A DNA stretch of 64,000 bases from Roseospira visakhapatnamensis (GTDB taxonomy: Bacteria > Pseudomonadota > Alphaproteobacteria > Rhodospirillales > Rhodospirillaceae): the NCBI RefSeq assembly GCF_014197915.1, contig NZ_JACIGK010000015.1, positions 46,582 through 110,581 on the forward strand, in the 5' to 3' direction. Positions 18,913-27,714 of this stretch are shown piece by piece. The translations under genes were made by a program, and so were the position numbers. Each line of letters starts with the position of its first letter. Position 1 is the first letter of the stretch. The notes under the pieces are model-generated. The model was not told where the DNA came from and did no database searches. It saw nothing but the letters and a program-made list of their open reading frames with translations.

Positions 18913-19605
18913 ATGACCGATCCGGCCGCCGACCTGATGACCGAGGTGCGTGCCCTGGCGCCCGCCGACGGCGCGCCCGGCTTCGCCACCCTGCTGGCCG
19001 ACCCGCCGTGGCGCTTCGCCAACCGCACCGGCAAGATGGCGCCGGAGCATCGCCGGCTGTCCCGCTACGGCACCCTGACCGTGGACGAGATCGCCGCGCT
19101 GCCGGTGGCCGGCCTGATGGCCGAACCGGCGCACTGCTATCTGTGGGTGCCCAACGCGCTGCTGCCCGAGGGGCTGGCGGTGCTGGCCGCCTGGGGGTTC
19201 GCCTACAAGACCAACCTGATCTGGCACAAGGTGCGCAAGGACGGCGGCAGCGACGGGCGCGGCGTCGGATTCTACTTCCGCAATGTCACCGAGATCTGCC
19301 TGTTCGGCGTGCGGGGGCGCAATGCCCGCACCCGCGAGGCCGGCCGCCGCCAGGTGAACCTGCTCGCCAGCCGCAAGCGCGAGCACTCCCGCAAGCCCGA
19401 CGAGCAGTACGCCCTGATCGAGGCGTGCTCGCCCGGGCCGTACCTGGAGCTGTTCGCGCGGGGCACCCGCCCCGGCTGGGTCACATGGGGGGATCAGGCC
19501 GATGCGGAGTACGCGCCGGACTGGGCCACCTATCCGCGCCACAGCCGCGCGGCCCCTGGGTTGGAAGCCCCTGGGTTGGAACGGGATCGGGACAGTCTTG
19601 ACTGA
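18913..19605 (+). CDS. MT-A70 family adenine-N6 methyltransferase
   Basis: 230 aa from the ATG giving MTDPAADL. The MT-A70 catalytic motif ADPPWRF (about residues 29-35) is followed by a conserved YGTLTVDEIAALPV, LWVPNALL, GFAYKTNLIWHKVRKDGG, RNVTEICLFGVRG and KREHSRKPDEQY. This is the bacterial MT-A70 group that methylates N6 of adenine in DNA or RNA. No restriction enzyme or recognition subunit is adjacent, so it looks like an orphan methyltransferase, often phage- or island-derived. The last residues contain a duplicated APGLE encoded by a 15-base tandem repeat (about 19550-19580). The tRNA-Ser and integrase remnant follow downstream. Confidence 0.9.
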   Translation: MTDPAADLMTEVRALAPADGAPGFATLLADPPWRFANRTGKMAPEHRRLSRYGTLTVDEIAALPVAGLMAEPAHCYLWVPNALLPEGLAVLAAWGFAYKTNLIWHKVRKDGGSDGRGVGFYFRNVTEICLFGVRGRNARTREAGRRQVNLLASRKREHSRKPDEQYALIEACSPGPYLELFARGTRPGWVTWGDQADAEYAPDWATYPRHSRAAPGLEAPGLERDRDSLD

Positions 19606-19852
19606 GACCAGCGGCGGCCGAGCGTGACTTTCCGCATTGGGGCGGGTTGCCGGTGCCCCGTTTCAAGAAGGACCAGGCACCGGCCCGTGCCCCACCCGGC
19701 CCGTGGCAACCCGTTTCCACTGACGGGAGGCTCCGGGGATTGACCCCGGCGAGGGCGTCGGACAAAAAGGGCGTCGGCGTGGGCACGACCTCGGACGCGC
19801 CGGCGGTGCCGTGCGTGTACTCTCCCGGGGGCATGCGGTCCGCGACAGGCAC

Positions 19853-19942
19853 GGATGGGTGGCCGAGGGGTTTAAGGCACCGGTCTTGAAAACCGGCAGA
19901 CGGGCGACCGTCTCGTGGGTTCGAATCCCACCCCATCCGCCA
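19853..19942 (+). tRNA. tRNA-Ser (anticodon TGA)
   Basis: A 90-base cloverleaf with encoded CCA. The acceptor stem GGATGGG pairs with CCCATCC before the discriminator G and CCA (19940-19942). The anticodon stem CCGGT/ACCGG holds the loop CTTGAAA with anticodon TGA. A long variable arm (class II, GACGG/CCGTC) and a T-arm GTGGG-TTCGAAT-CCCAC complete it. The 3' end is a common integration site; an integrase fragment lies 180 bases downstream on the same strand. Confidence 0.97.
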
Positions 19943-20122
19943 CTTCTGTGTTTTCGAGGATCGCCGTGCGTTCGCCGCTGTCCTCGAATGCTTTGAAATA
20001 AATCGTTCTTCTGTCTACCGTCGTCGTCATGTGTCACGCTGAATCGCGCGGCGTGTGGTGGGTCATGTGGTGGGGTGAAATCGGCTCGTCGGCTGTCCCA
20101 CCACATCGGGTGGAGGGAAGCG

Positions 20123-20352
20123 GTGGCCAAGAGCACATTCGCGCTGACGGCGCGCGGGGTCCGGACCCTGACCACGCCGGGCTGTCACGCCGACGGAGGC
20201 GGCCTGTACCTGCGCATCAGCGCGGCCGGCAACAAGACCTGGGAATACCGGTTCCAGATAGCCGGTCGGCGCCGGCATATGGGCCTGGGCCGAGTCGATG
20301 ACGTGAGCCTGGCGAACGCGCGTGAGCTGGCCGGCGCCGCGCGCCGCCTGAA
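20123..20352 (+). pseudogene. Truncated tyrosine recombinase (integrase), N-terminal arm-binding part only
   Basis: From a GTG behind GGAGGGAAG, about 76 residues match the N-terminal DUF4102/arm-type DNA-binding domain of tRNA-targeting phage and island integrases: LTARGVRTLTTPG, ADGGGLYLRISAAGNKTWEYRF, GRRRHMGLGRVDDVSLANAREL. After RELAGAARRL the frame runs into unrelated AT-richer sequence and the catalytic domain with the R-H-R-Y residues is missing. Family integrases are about 400 aa. Its position just after tRNA-Ser, in the same orientation, marks a decayed integrated element. Confidence 0.85.
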
Positions 20353-20389
20353 CCATCACCCACCACCCCACAAGGGAGCCCTTCAGAGC

Positions 20390-20482
20390 TTACGAACCCA
20401 CCGAACCTGTCCAAACAATCGGGACCACCTCAATCAGCCCGTCGATTTCCGAAAGCCAAACCAAAAACGTGTCCCGATCCAT
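20390..20482 (-). pseudogene. Possible transposase N-terminal remnant
   Basis: A 30-residue frame opens with an ATG behind GGGAGGTG and reads MDRDTFLVWLSEIDGL, which resembles the N-terminus of several small bacterial transposases (IS1595-like); it then loses similarity and stops. The surrounding 180 bases are much poorer in GC than the neighbours. Too short for certainty; an unrelated short frame is possible. Confidence 0.35.
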
Positions 20483-20525
20483 GCGCACCTCCCAGATTCA
20501 ATCTTCCCCATAATACCAAAACCGG

Positions 20526-20713
20526 GAATGCATATCTAACGCTAATTGAGCCTTTTGAGAAGTACGCCGTCGGAGATGGTGAAGCGCACTATCTCTCCGG
20601 CGGCCTCGGCGCCTCGCGACAGAGACGGATCACGGCCTTCATCGACGCCAACCTCGACCGCACCGTCCCGCTTTCCGAGATGGCCAGGACCGTCGGCCTC
20701 CGGCGCGTCGGGC
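20526..20713 (+). pseudogene. Remnant of an AraC-family regulator (start of HTH domain)
   Basis: An open frame without a start contains GEAHYLSGGLGASRQRR, then ITAFIDANLDRTVPLSEMAR and TVGL. This is the linker and first helix-turn-helix of AraC/XylS regulators (typical pattern: GGL..RRV..FIEANLD..L.L.ELA..AGL). It breaks off within the first HTH, exactly where the guaA stop codon on the other strand is reached, and no upstream ligand-binding domain is present. It is a fragment with no visible expression signal, part of the debris between tRNA-Ser and guaA. Confidence 0.7.
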
Positions 20714-22264
20714 TCATTCCCACTCGATGGTGCCCGGTGGCTTTGAGGTGATGTCGTAGACCACCCGGTTGACGCCGCGCACCTCGTTGATGATGCGGTT
20801 GGCGACGCGGCCGAGGAAGGTGTGGTCGAAGGGGTAGTAGTCGGCGGTCATGCCGTCGGTGGCGGTGACGGCTCGCAGGGCGATCACGTGGTCGTGGGTG
20901 CGGCCGTCCCCCATGACGCCCACGCTGCGTACCGGCAGCAGCACGGCGAAGGCCTGCCAGATGGCGTCGTACAGGCCGGCGCGCGCGATCTCTTCCAGAT
21001 AGATGACGTCGGCCTTACGCAAGGTGTCCAGCTTCTCGCGCGTCACCGGCTGGTCGGGCAGGCGGATCGCCAGGCCCGGCCCCGGGAAGGGGTGACGGCC
21101 GATCATGGTCTCGGGCAGGCCCAGTTCGCGCCCCAGCGCGCGCACCTCGTCCTTGAACAGCTCCCGCAGCGGCTCCACCAGGGCCATGTTCATGCGCTCG
21201 GGCAGGCCGCCCACGTTGTGGTGCGACTTGATGGTCACCGAGGGGCCGCCGGCGAACGACACCGACTCGATCACGTCCGGATACAGCGTGCCCTGGGCCA
21301 GGAAGTCGGCGCCGCCCAGCTTGCCGGCCTCGTCCTCGAACACGTCGATGAACAGCTTGCCGATGGTCTTGCGCTTGACCTCGGGGTCGGTGACGCCGTC
21401 CAGCGCGTCGAGGAACAGGTCGTCGGCATGGCGCACCACGAGACGGATGTTGAAACGGTCGCGGAAGACGGCCTCCACCTGCTCGCTCTCGCCCTGGCGC
21501 ATCAGGCCGTGATCCACATAGACGCAGGCGAGTTGCTCGCCCACCGCCTCGTGCACCAGGGCGGCCGTCACGGCGCTGTCCACGCCGCCGGACAGGCCGC
21601 ACAGCACCCGTCCGGCGCCCACCTGGGCGCGGATGCGGGCGATGGCCTGATCCTTGAACGCGGCCATGGTCCAGTCCCCGGCGCAGCCGCACACCCCGTG
21701 GGTGAAGGCCCGCAGCAGCGCGGCGCCATGGGGTGTGTGGGTGACCTCCGGGTGGAACTGCACGCCGTAGAAGCGCCGGTCGTCGTCGGCGATGGCGGCA
21801 CAGGGCGCGCCGTCGCTGGTACCGACCACGCGGAAGCCGGGGGCCAGGTGATCCACGCGGTCGCCGTGGCTCATCCACACCTGCTCGCGCTCGCCCACCG
21901 CCCACACGTCGTGGAACAGGGCGCAGTCGGCGGTGACGTCCAGGAAGGCGCGGCCGAACTCGCGATGGTCGGACGAGGCGACGCGCCCGCCCAGTTGTTC
22001 CACCATGGTCTGCTGGCCATAACAGATGCCCAGCACCGGCAGGCCCAGGGTGAACAGGCCCTGGGGGGCGCGTGGGGTGTCGATTTCGGTCACCGACGCC
22101 GGACTGCCGGACAGGATCACACCGCGGGGGTCGAACGCGCGGATGCTGTCCTCGCTGACCCTGTTGAACGGGTGGATCTCGCAGTACACGCCGGATTCCC
22201 GCACGCGCCGCGCGATCAGCTGGGTGACCTGGGATCCGAAGTCGATGATGAGGATGCGGTCCAT
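20714..22264 (-). CDS. guaA: GMP synthase (glutamine-hydrolysing)
   Basis: 516 aa from the ATG giving [12 protein letters not shown]. The N-terminal class I glutamine amidotransferase has [15 protein letters not shown] (nucleophile Cys) and [11 protein letters not shown] (catalytic His-x-Glu). The ATP pyrophosphatase domain has [13 protein letters not shown], and the dimerisation domain has [13 protein letters not shown] and ends [11 protein letters not shown]. It converts XMP to GMP. The intact C-terminus shows that the mobile debris beyond its stop did not disrupt it; the guaA 3' end is itself a known island insertion site. Confidence 0.97.
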   Translation of the reverse strand: MDRILIIDFGSQVTQLIARRVRESGVYCEIHPFNRVSEDSIRAFDPRGVILSGSPASVTEIDTPRAPQGLFTLGLPVLGICYGQQTMVEQLGGRVASSDHREFGRAFLDVTADCALFHDVWAVGEREQVWMSHGDRVDHLAPGFRVVGTSDGAPCAAIADDDRRFYGVQFHPEVTHTPHGAALLRAFTHGVCGCAGDWTMAAFKDQAIARIRAQVGAGRVLCGLSGGVDSAVTAALVHEAVGEQLACVYVDHGLMRQGESEQVEAVFRDRFNIRLVVRHADDLFLDALDGVTDPEVKRKTIGKLFIDVFEDEAGKLGGADFLAQGTLYPDVIESVSFAGGPSVTIKSHHNVGGLPERMNMALVEPLRELFKDEVRALGRELGLPETMIGRHPFPGPGLAIRLPDQPVTREKLDTLRKADVIYLEEIARAGLYDAIWQAFAVLLPVRSVGVMGDGRTHDHVIALRAVTATDGMTADYYPFDHTFLGRVANRIINEVRGVNRVVYDITSKPPGTIEWE

Positions 22265-22478
22265 GGTCGGACGGGCTCCGTGGTGGTCCGGGGGCGGACG
22301 ACGACTCGAGGCACCGGTGGCCGCCCGTGACGGACGAGCACGACACACCCGTCCCGCGACCACGGACACCGGCGGTCGTCGTCATGAGGCGTTGGTATAG
22401 CGTCAACCGAGGCCGCGGCGCCACGGGCACGTGGTCGCGATATCCTCGACGGTGGCGCCGCCCGGGGCCGGACCGGCG

Positions 22479-22655
22479 TCACTCGGCCTGGGCGGCGGAG
22501 GCGGCCTCCTCGCGCCGGGCCTGGGCATGCAGGGCGCGGATCCGTTTGTCGGCGCGCTTCTGAAAATAGATGACGGCCTGGACGCTGCGCACCAGCACCC
22601 AGAGCAAGCCCAGGACCATCACGGCGACCAAGATGAATGTCACGGCATCGGGCAC
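22479..22655 (-). CDS. Small single-pass membrane protein of unknown function
   Basis: 58 aa from a GTG (22655) behind GGGAG. One hydrophobic segment (about residues 5-26, VTFILVAVMVLGLLWVLVRS) is followed by a charged helix rich in Lys/Arg/Ala/Glu that could be a short coiled coil. No family recognised. It follows the Feo genes on the same strand, 168 bases after the Cys-rich protein gene, so a role next to Feo is possible but unproven. Upstream in-frame sequence is open but has no membrane-protein character. Confidence 0.55.
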   Translation of the reverse strand: MPDAVTFILVAVMVLGLLWVLVRSVQAVIYFQKRADKRIRALHAQARREEAASAAQAE

Positions 22656-22823
22656 GGGGAGGCTCCCTCTCTTGGCGGTCGCGCGCGGCGCCGTCGGTGA
22701 GGGGCAATCCGGCCGACCCGGACCCCGGCGCGGTCCGAACGGCCGCTGGTCCCGCGTGATCCGGCGAGGCGACGACCATTGCCCCACGAAAGCGAGGGAT
22801 TTTCCGCGCTCCGCCCGGGGCCG

Positions 22824-23063
22824 TCAAGGACGCTTGTCGATCTCCTCGACGGCGCGGGTCACCGAACAGCCGCCGGCCTTGCCGCAGGAGGCGCAGGCCG
22901 GCTTGCGGCGGCCGAAGTAGCTGCGCCACAGGAAGGCAAGCGCCAGCGCGACGGCGAGGGCGACCAGCCCCCATTCCCAGGGCGTGCCCGCCGCTTCGTG
23001 GCTGAGGTCGACCACGGAGGTGGGCGACGGCAAGGACGGTCCGGCGGTCGAGGTCTCGGGCAT
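22824..23063 (-). CDS. FeoB-associated Cys-rich membrane protein
   Basis: 79 aa. One membrane segment (about 31-48, GLVALAVALALAFLWRSYF) is followed by a short basic stretch and a cysteine cluster CASCGKAGGC. This is the layout of the FeoB-associated Cys-rich proteins found next to feoB in many bacteria; their job is unclear, with suggestions of a FeoC-like or iron-sensing role. Its ATG overlaps the feoB stop (ATGA), so it is translationally coupled to FeoB. Confidence 0.85.
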   Translation of the reverse strand: MPETSTAGPSLPSPTSVVDLSHEAAGTPWEWGLVALAVALALAFLWRSYFGRRKPACASCGKAGGCSVTRAVEEIDKRP

Positions 23064-25600
23064 CAGGCACCATCCTGCCGGGCATCGGCGTAAGCCGGCC
23101 GCGCCAGCGTGCGGCCGAAGGGTTGACGGAACAACCCGACCATCAGCAACAGCCCCAGGGCGGACAGGTAGACCGCCGTCATCATCTGAAGCCCGGTCAG
23201 GTTCAAGGCCGTGCCGACGGTATAGGTCAGGCTGGCCACGGTCAGCGCCAGGACCGTCGGGAAGACGATGGAAAAGACCATCCAGCGATAGGACCCGGTC
23301 TGCACCCGCACCATGATGGTGGTGGCCAGGCAGGGCGGATAGAGCGCGAAGAACAGCATGACCGCCAACGCCGTCATGGCCGTGTAGCCGGCCGCCTTCT
23401 GTTCGGCGCCCATGCGGTCTTCCAGCGTCCGGTTTTCCCCCTCGGCCTGATCGAACAGGACGCCCAGCGTGGCGACGCTGCTTTCGCGCGCGGCGAAGGA
23501 ACTGAGCAGGGCCACGTTGATCTTCCAGTCGAAGTTGGCGTACTGGGTGACCGTCTCCAGGCTGCGGCCGAGTTGCCCGAGGACGCTGTTGACGATGCGC
23601 TCGTCCTTCATCTCCCGGCGCAACGACTTGCGGGTCACCGCCAGGTCACGCAGGGCCTTTTGCGCGGCGCGGGCATGGGGGTCGCGGCTGCGCAGCAGGA
23701 ACGGCGCGAAGGCGGGATGGGACTCGGTGATCCGGGCGTCCAGCGCTTGGGCGGCTTCGCGGCTGCTGGCCAGCAGGCGGTCGGCGCGGTAGTCGGTGTA
23801 GACGTTCACCAGGGTCACCAGGCTGGCCTGATCGGGAATGGCCGCCACCAGGGGATTACCCTCCAGCGAGGCGCGGAAGTCCACGATGGCGGTCTCTGCC
23901 CGGGTCAGATAGTGCGCGTCGCGCTCGGGCGACAGGCCCGGGAACTGAAGCAGCACGTAGACCACCGTGGCCACCGCCACCACCACAGTGCCCACCTTCT
24001 TGATGTAGAGCCAGGTGCGATCGAAGGAGCGGCGCAGCACGCCGGTGACCGTCGGCAGGTGGTAGTGGGGCAGTTCCATGACAAAGGGCGCGGTTTCCAT
24101 GTTCCGCAGCACGGAGACCGACAGCAGCTTGGCCACCAGAAGAGCGAAGATCACCGTGATGGTGGACAGATAGAACAGCACCAGGCCCTTGGTCTCGACG
24201 AAGTAGATGTTGATGAGCAGGGTATACAGCGGCACCTTGGCCAGGCAGTTCATGAACGGCACGGTCAGGATGGTGGCCATGCGCGCGCGCTGGTCGGGAA
24301 TGCCCTTGGTGGCCATCACGCCGGGCACGGCGCAGCCGCCGGCGAACACGCCGCCCAGGATGAAGGGCAGGGTGGACTGCCCGTGCAGCCCGAACCGGTG
24401 CAGGATGCGATCAAGGATGAAGGCAATGCGGGCCATGTAGCCGCTGTCTTCCAGGATCGCGATCAGGGCGAACAGGATCAGGAAGATGGGCACGTAGTTC
24501 AGGAGCGCGTTGGCGGAGTCCACCATCCACAGCCCCATGGACCGGGCCACCGGATCGTGCAGGAACCCCGCGGACGGGAGCGCGGACCCGGCCAGGTCGC
24601 GCAGCCCCGCCAGCAGCGGCCAGGTGACCTTGGTCAGTTCGTAGCCCTGGACGATCGACAATTCGTAGATGACCCAGACCGTCAGCGTCAGGAACAGCGG
24701 CGCCAGCCACCGGTTCAGGAGGAAGCGGTCCACCCGCTCGGTCAGGGAGACGCGGCCGGGATCCTGATGCCGCACGCAGGTGGCCATGATGTCGCCGGCC
24801 AGATGGTCGCGACAGCCGGCCACGTGATCGGACGCCGACAGGCCCTTGCGATGGGCGAAATCCTCGGCGGTGCGGCGTGCCTGATCGAGGAGGCCGTGGG
24901 CATTGGTGAGGCAGTCATGCAGCAGGCGTTCGGCCTCGGCGTCCTCCTCCAGCAGCTTGACGGCCAGCCATCGCGGCGACACGGCGGCCTGTACCGACGG
25001 CAGTTCCGACAACCGCGCCTGCAGGGCGGCCATGCCCTCCTCCAGGTCGCCGTAGTTCAGCGTCGCCGGCGCGGTCTGGCCGGCGCGGTCGGCGGCCTCG
25101 CGGATGGCCCGCCGCAGGTCCTCGCGGCCCGTGCCCTTGTGGCCCACCAGCCCGACCACCGGCACGCACAGGCGGCGCGACAGCGTCGCCATGTCGATGG
25201 TCATTCCGTGGCGGCGGGCCACGTCCATCATGTTGAGGGCGATCACCACGGGAACGCCCATCTCCAGCAACTGGAACGTCAGGTGCAGGCCGCGCCGCAG
25301 ATTGGACGCGTCGAGGACGTTGACGACCACGTCGGGCCGCTCGGTGAGCAGGAACTCACGCGCGACCCGCTCCTCCAGCGAGAACGAGGTCAGGCTGTAG
25401 GTCCCCGGCAGATCGACCAGTTCCACGGTGCGCCCGTCGTCCCGATAGGCGCCGCTCTTCTTGTCCACGGTCACGCCGGGATAGTTGGCGATGTGCTGGT
25501 GCACACCCGTCAGGGCATTGAACAGCGTGGACTTGCCACAGTTCGGCTGTCCTGCCAGGGCCACCAGCAGGCGGCGCGACGACGCGGGGGAGTCAGGCAT
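23063..25600 (-). CDS. feoB: Ferrous iron transporter FeoB
   Basis: 845 aa from the ATG giving MPDSPASSRR. The N-terminal G-protein domain has G1 GQPNCGKST (about 17-25), NYPGVTVDKK, G3 DLPGTYSL and G4 NMMD. The membrane part contains the two Gate domains (FILGGVFAGGCAVPGVMATK and the C-terminal LYPPCLATTIMV) with their conserved Cys residues. It imports Fe(II) across the inner membrane. A periplasmic or cytoplasmic insertion of about 130 residues, rich in Arg/Asp, sits between the Gates. It overlaps feoA by eight bases. Confidence 0.96.
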   Translation of the reverse strand: MPDSPASSRRLLVALAGQPNCGKSTLFNALTGVHQHIANYPGVTVDKKSGAYRDDGRTVELVDLPGTYSLTSFSLEERVAREFLLTERPDVVVNVLDASNLRRGLHLTFQLLEMGVPVVIALNMMDVARRHGMTIDMATLSRRLCVPVVGLVGHKGTGREDLRRAIREAADRAGQTAPATLNYGDLEEGMAALQARLSELPSVQAAVSPRWLAVKLLEEDAEAERLLHDCLTNAHGLLDQARRTAEDFAHRKGLSASDHVAGCRDHLAGDIMATCVRHQDPGRVSLTERVDRFLLNRWLAPLFLTLTVWVIYELSIVQGYELTKVTWPLLAGLRDLAGSALPSAGFLHDPVARSMGLWMVDSANALLNYVPIFLILFALIAILEDSGYMARIAFILDRILHRFGLHGQSTLPFILGGVFAGGCAVPGVMATKGIPDQRARMATILTVPFMNCLAKVPLYTLLINIYFVETKGLVLFYLSTITVIFALLVAKLLSVSVLRNMETAPFVMELPHYHLPTVTGVLRRSFDRTWLYIKKVGTVVVAVATVVYVLLQFPGLSPERDAHYLTRAETAIVDFRASLEGNPLVAAIPDQASLVTLVNVYTDYRADRLLASSREAAQALDARITESHPAFAPFLLRSRDPHARAAQKALRDLAVTRKSLRREMKDERIVNSVLGQLGRSLETVTQYANFDWKINVALLSSFAARESSVATLGVLFDQAEGENRTLEDRMGAEQKAAGYTAMTALAVMLFFALYPPCLATTIMVRVQTGSYRWMVFSIVFPTVLALTVASLTYTVGTALNLTGLQMMTAVYLSALGLLLMVGLFRQPFGRTLARPAYADARQDGA

Positions 25601-26147
25601 CCAGGACCTCGATGCGGGCCGCCTCGGCCCGACGCACGGAAACAAGGGTGGCGCCGACGCGCACCTCGATCGGGTCGTTCAGGGGGGCGCTACGCACCAC
25701 CGTGAGGGTGGCGTTGGGCACCAGGCCGATGTCCATCAGCCGCTGGCGCACCGCGCCGCGCCCATGCAGGGCGAAGATTCGACAGCTCTCGCCGGGTGCG
25801 ATGTCGTTCAGGGACCGCCCCTCGAACGGGGGCACATGCCGCAGGCCCCGACCCCGGCCCCAGCCGTGTCCGTGCCCATGATGACCGTGCCCATGGTGAC
25901 CCTGGCCGTGACCATGACCATGACACCGGCCGGGTCCATGCTCCGTCCCGGGGTCGCTCGCGGACGCGCTATCGCCGCTGCTCGCGGTCTGGTGTCCGCC
26001 ACGCCGACCCCATCGCCAGCGCCGGGCGCGACCGGTGTTTGCGTCGTCGCCCGGGCCATCCCAGTCGTCCGGCGCCGGTCCCCCGCCGAGGGCATCGCCT
26101 GCGCCCCGACACCGGACACCCTGGCTCCGCCTCATGGCCTTGAACAT
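25593..26147 (-). CDS. feoA: FeoA-domain protein with histidine-rich N-terminal extension
   Basis: 184 aa from an ATG preceded by AGAGGA. The last 75 residues form a normal FeoA SH3-like domain (LNDIAPGESCRIFALHGRG, RLMDIGLVPNATLTVV, IEVRVGATLVSVRRAEA). Before it is an unusual 105-residue extension, basic and Gly-rich, with a His cluster at about 70-94: eleven His and one Cys in 25 residues, mostly as HGHG units. Usual FeoA proteins are about 75-85 aa. The His segment could bind iron or another metal; this is inference. An internal ATG could give a shorter product lacking it. First gene of the feo operon. Confidence 0.88.
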   Translation of the reverse strand: MFKAMRRSQGVRCRGAGDALGGGPAPDDWDGPGDDANTGRARRWRWGRRGGHQTASSGDSASASDPGTEHGPGRCHGHGHGQGHHGHGHHGHGHGWGRGRGLRHVPPFEGRSLNDIAPGESCRIFALHGRGAVRQRLMDIGLVPNATLTVVRSAPLNDPIEVRVGATLVSVRRAEAARIEVLDA

Positions 26148-26264
26148 GGTCTTGTGTCCTCTTCTCTCACCGACCTCCGAACGGTCGGCTCTCCGGGGCG
26201 TCGCCGTCCCTTGCCTGTCGAGCGCCGTTCGGGCGATCCTTTCACCACAGGTCGCCACAGTAAT

Positions 26265-26279
26265 TGAGAATAATTCGCA
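26265..26279. promoter_or_regulatory. Fur-box-like operator upstream of feoA
   Basis: TGAGAATAATTCGCA is a 7-1-7 interrupted palindrome that agrees with the Fur core TGATAATNATTATCA at 12 of 14 arm positions. It lies 118 bases before the feoA start in the 457-base gap between divergent feoA and oxyR. By family knowledge Fur with Fe(II) would repress feo here. The rest of the gap holds no gene that I can support; whether oxyR shares the control is open. Confidence 0.6.
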
Positions 26280-26604
26280 CGTCCAGGGATTTGTTGGGGC
26301 TTTTCGCGCGCACGCCGATGCCCATATCGATCTCACCCGTATCAAACCGGCGCGATTCCTGTCTGGCTGATCCGGTCTGGCTGACGTCTGTCATGGCGCG
26401 CGTGTCGCCGACCGGTCCACAGTGACCCTCGTGAGGCGGCTGTCCTGCCGGCCCCGTTCCAGAGTGCGTTTCCGTTCCGGTCCCGGCGTCAGCCTGGCGT
26501 GGGGCCCGGGAGGGTTTGACCCCGCCACGACCGTCCCAGGACCAGACCACGGATCCGGTGGGCTGGCCGGAGACTCCCTTTGCTCCAGCCGAAGTCGCTG
26601 TGCC

Positions 26605-27567
26605 ATGCGCCCTCTTCCCACGCCCCGTCAACTGCGATACCTGGTGACCGTCGCCGAGACGCTGCACTTCGGTCAGGCGGCGGAACGCTGTCATGTCACG
26701 CAATCCACGCTGTCTGCGGGGATTCGCGAACTCGAAACCCTGCTCGGCGCGACCCTGATCGAACGGCAGACGCGCCGCCAGGTGGTGATCACGCCCCTGG
26801 GGCGGGACATCGTCGACCGCGCCGAGCGCCTGCTGGCCGACATCGAGTCCCTGGTGGACGCCGCCCAGGTCGGGATGCGGCCCTTGAGCGGCCTGTTCCG
26901 CCTGGGGGTCATTCCGACCATCGGTCCCTACGTGATGCCGCTGGCGTTGCCGGCGCTGCGACGGGCCTATCCGGACCTGCGTCTCTACCTGCGGGAGGAC
27001 CCCTCGACCGCGCTGCTGGACGCGCTGGCCGCCGGCCGGCTGGACGCGGCGCTGCTGGCCCAGCCGTTCGACCTGCGCGGCAATCGGGGCGAGGAACTGG
27101 GGCAGGAGGACGTGATGGTCGCCCTGCCGGCCGACCATCCCTTGGCCGCCGGAACGCACGTCGCCGAGGCGGACCTGAGCACCGAGCCGCTGTTGACCCT
27201 GGAAGACGGCCACTGTCTGCGGGATCACGCGCTCGCCGCCTGCCATCTGGACGGGGGGCGCGGCTCCGAGACCTTCCAGGCCACGAGTCTGAACACCCTG
27301 ACGCAGATGGTGGCGGGCGGCCTGGGCTTCACCCTGCTGCCGCGCATCGCCGTGGCGCGCGAGGTCGCGCCGGGCAGCGGCGTGGTGGTCCGTCCCCTGG
27401 CCGGCAGGACCACGCCGGCGCGCCGCCTGGTGCTGTGCTGGCGCCCCGGCGTGGCCCACGAGCGCAATCAGCGCCTGCTGGCCGCCGCGCTGCGGGAGGC
27501 CTGCCGGGAAGCGATCGATGACGGCGAGGCGGCCGAGGCGGCGCCGCGGGGCGATGCCACCGCCTGA
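26605..27567 (+). CDS. oxyR: LysR-type hydrogen peroxide sensor OxyR
   Basis: 320 aa. The N-terminal winged HTH (PTPRQLRYLVTVAETLHFG, QSTLSAGIRELE) is LysR-type. The regulatory domain carries the OxyR signature LEDGHCLRDHAL with C204 and C213, nine residues apart like C199/C208 of E. coli OxyR, which form a disulphide on peroxide exposure. It would activate peroxide defence genes. It is divergent from the feo operon, which makes biological sense because ferrous iron drives Fenton chemistry. An MFS gene follows in the same direction after 147 bases. The C-terminus has an acidic tail. Confidence 0.93.
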   Translation: MRPLPTPRQLRYLVTVAETLHFGQAAERCHVTQSTLSAGIRELETLLGATLIERQTRRQVVITPLGRDIVDRAERLLADIESLVDAAQVGMRPLSGLFRLGVIPTIGPYVMPLALPALRRAYPDLRLYLREDPSTALLDALAAGRLDAALLAQPFDLRGNRGEELGQEDVMVALPADHPLAAGTHVAEADLSTEPLLTLEDGHCLRDHALAACHLDGGRGSETFQATSLNTLTQMVAGGLGFTLLPRIAVAREVAPGSGVVVRPLAGRTTPARRLVLCWRPGVAHERNQRLLAAALREACREAIDDGEAAEAAPRGDATA

Positions 27568-27714
27568 CGCGGCGGTGCCGTCCGGCGGTCCGGCGGGTGT
27601 GGCGCGTCGGCCATCGCATGCCACCATGTCGTGGTCGCGGCAGGCGCGCTCTTGTCGGTGCCGACCGGGGGTGCGAGACTTCTTACGGTTTTTCTCAAGC
27701 CATGGATTCCCGTC

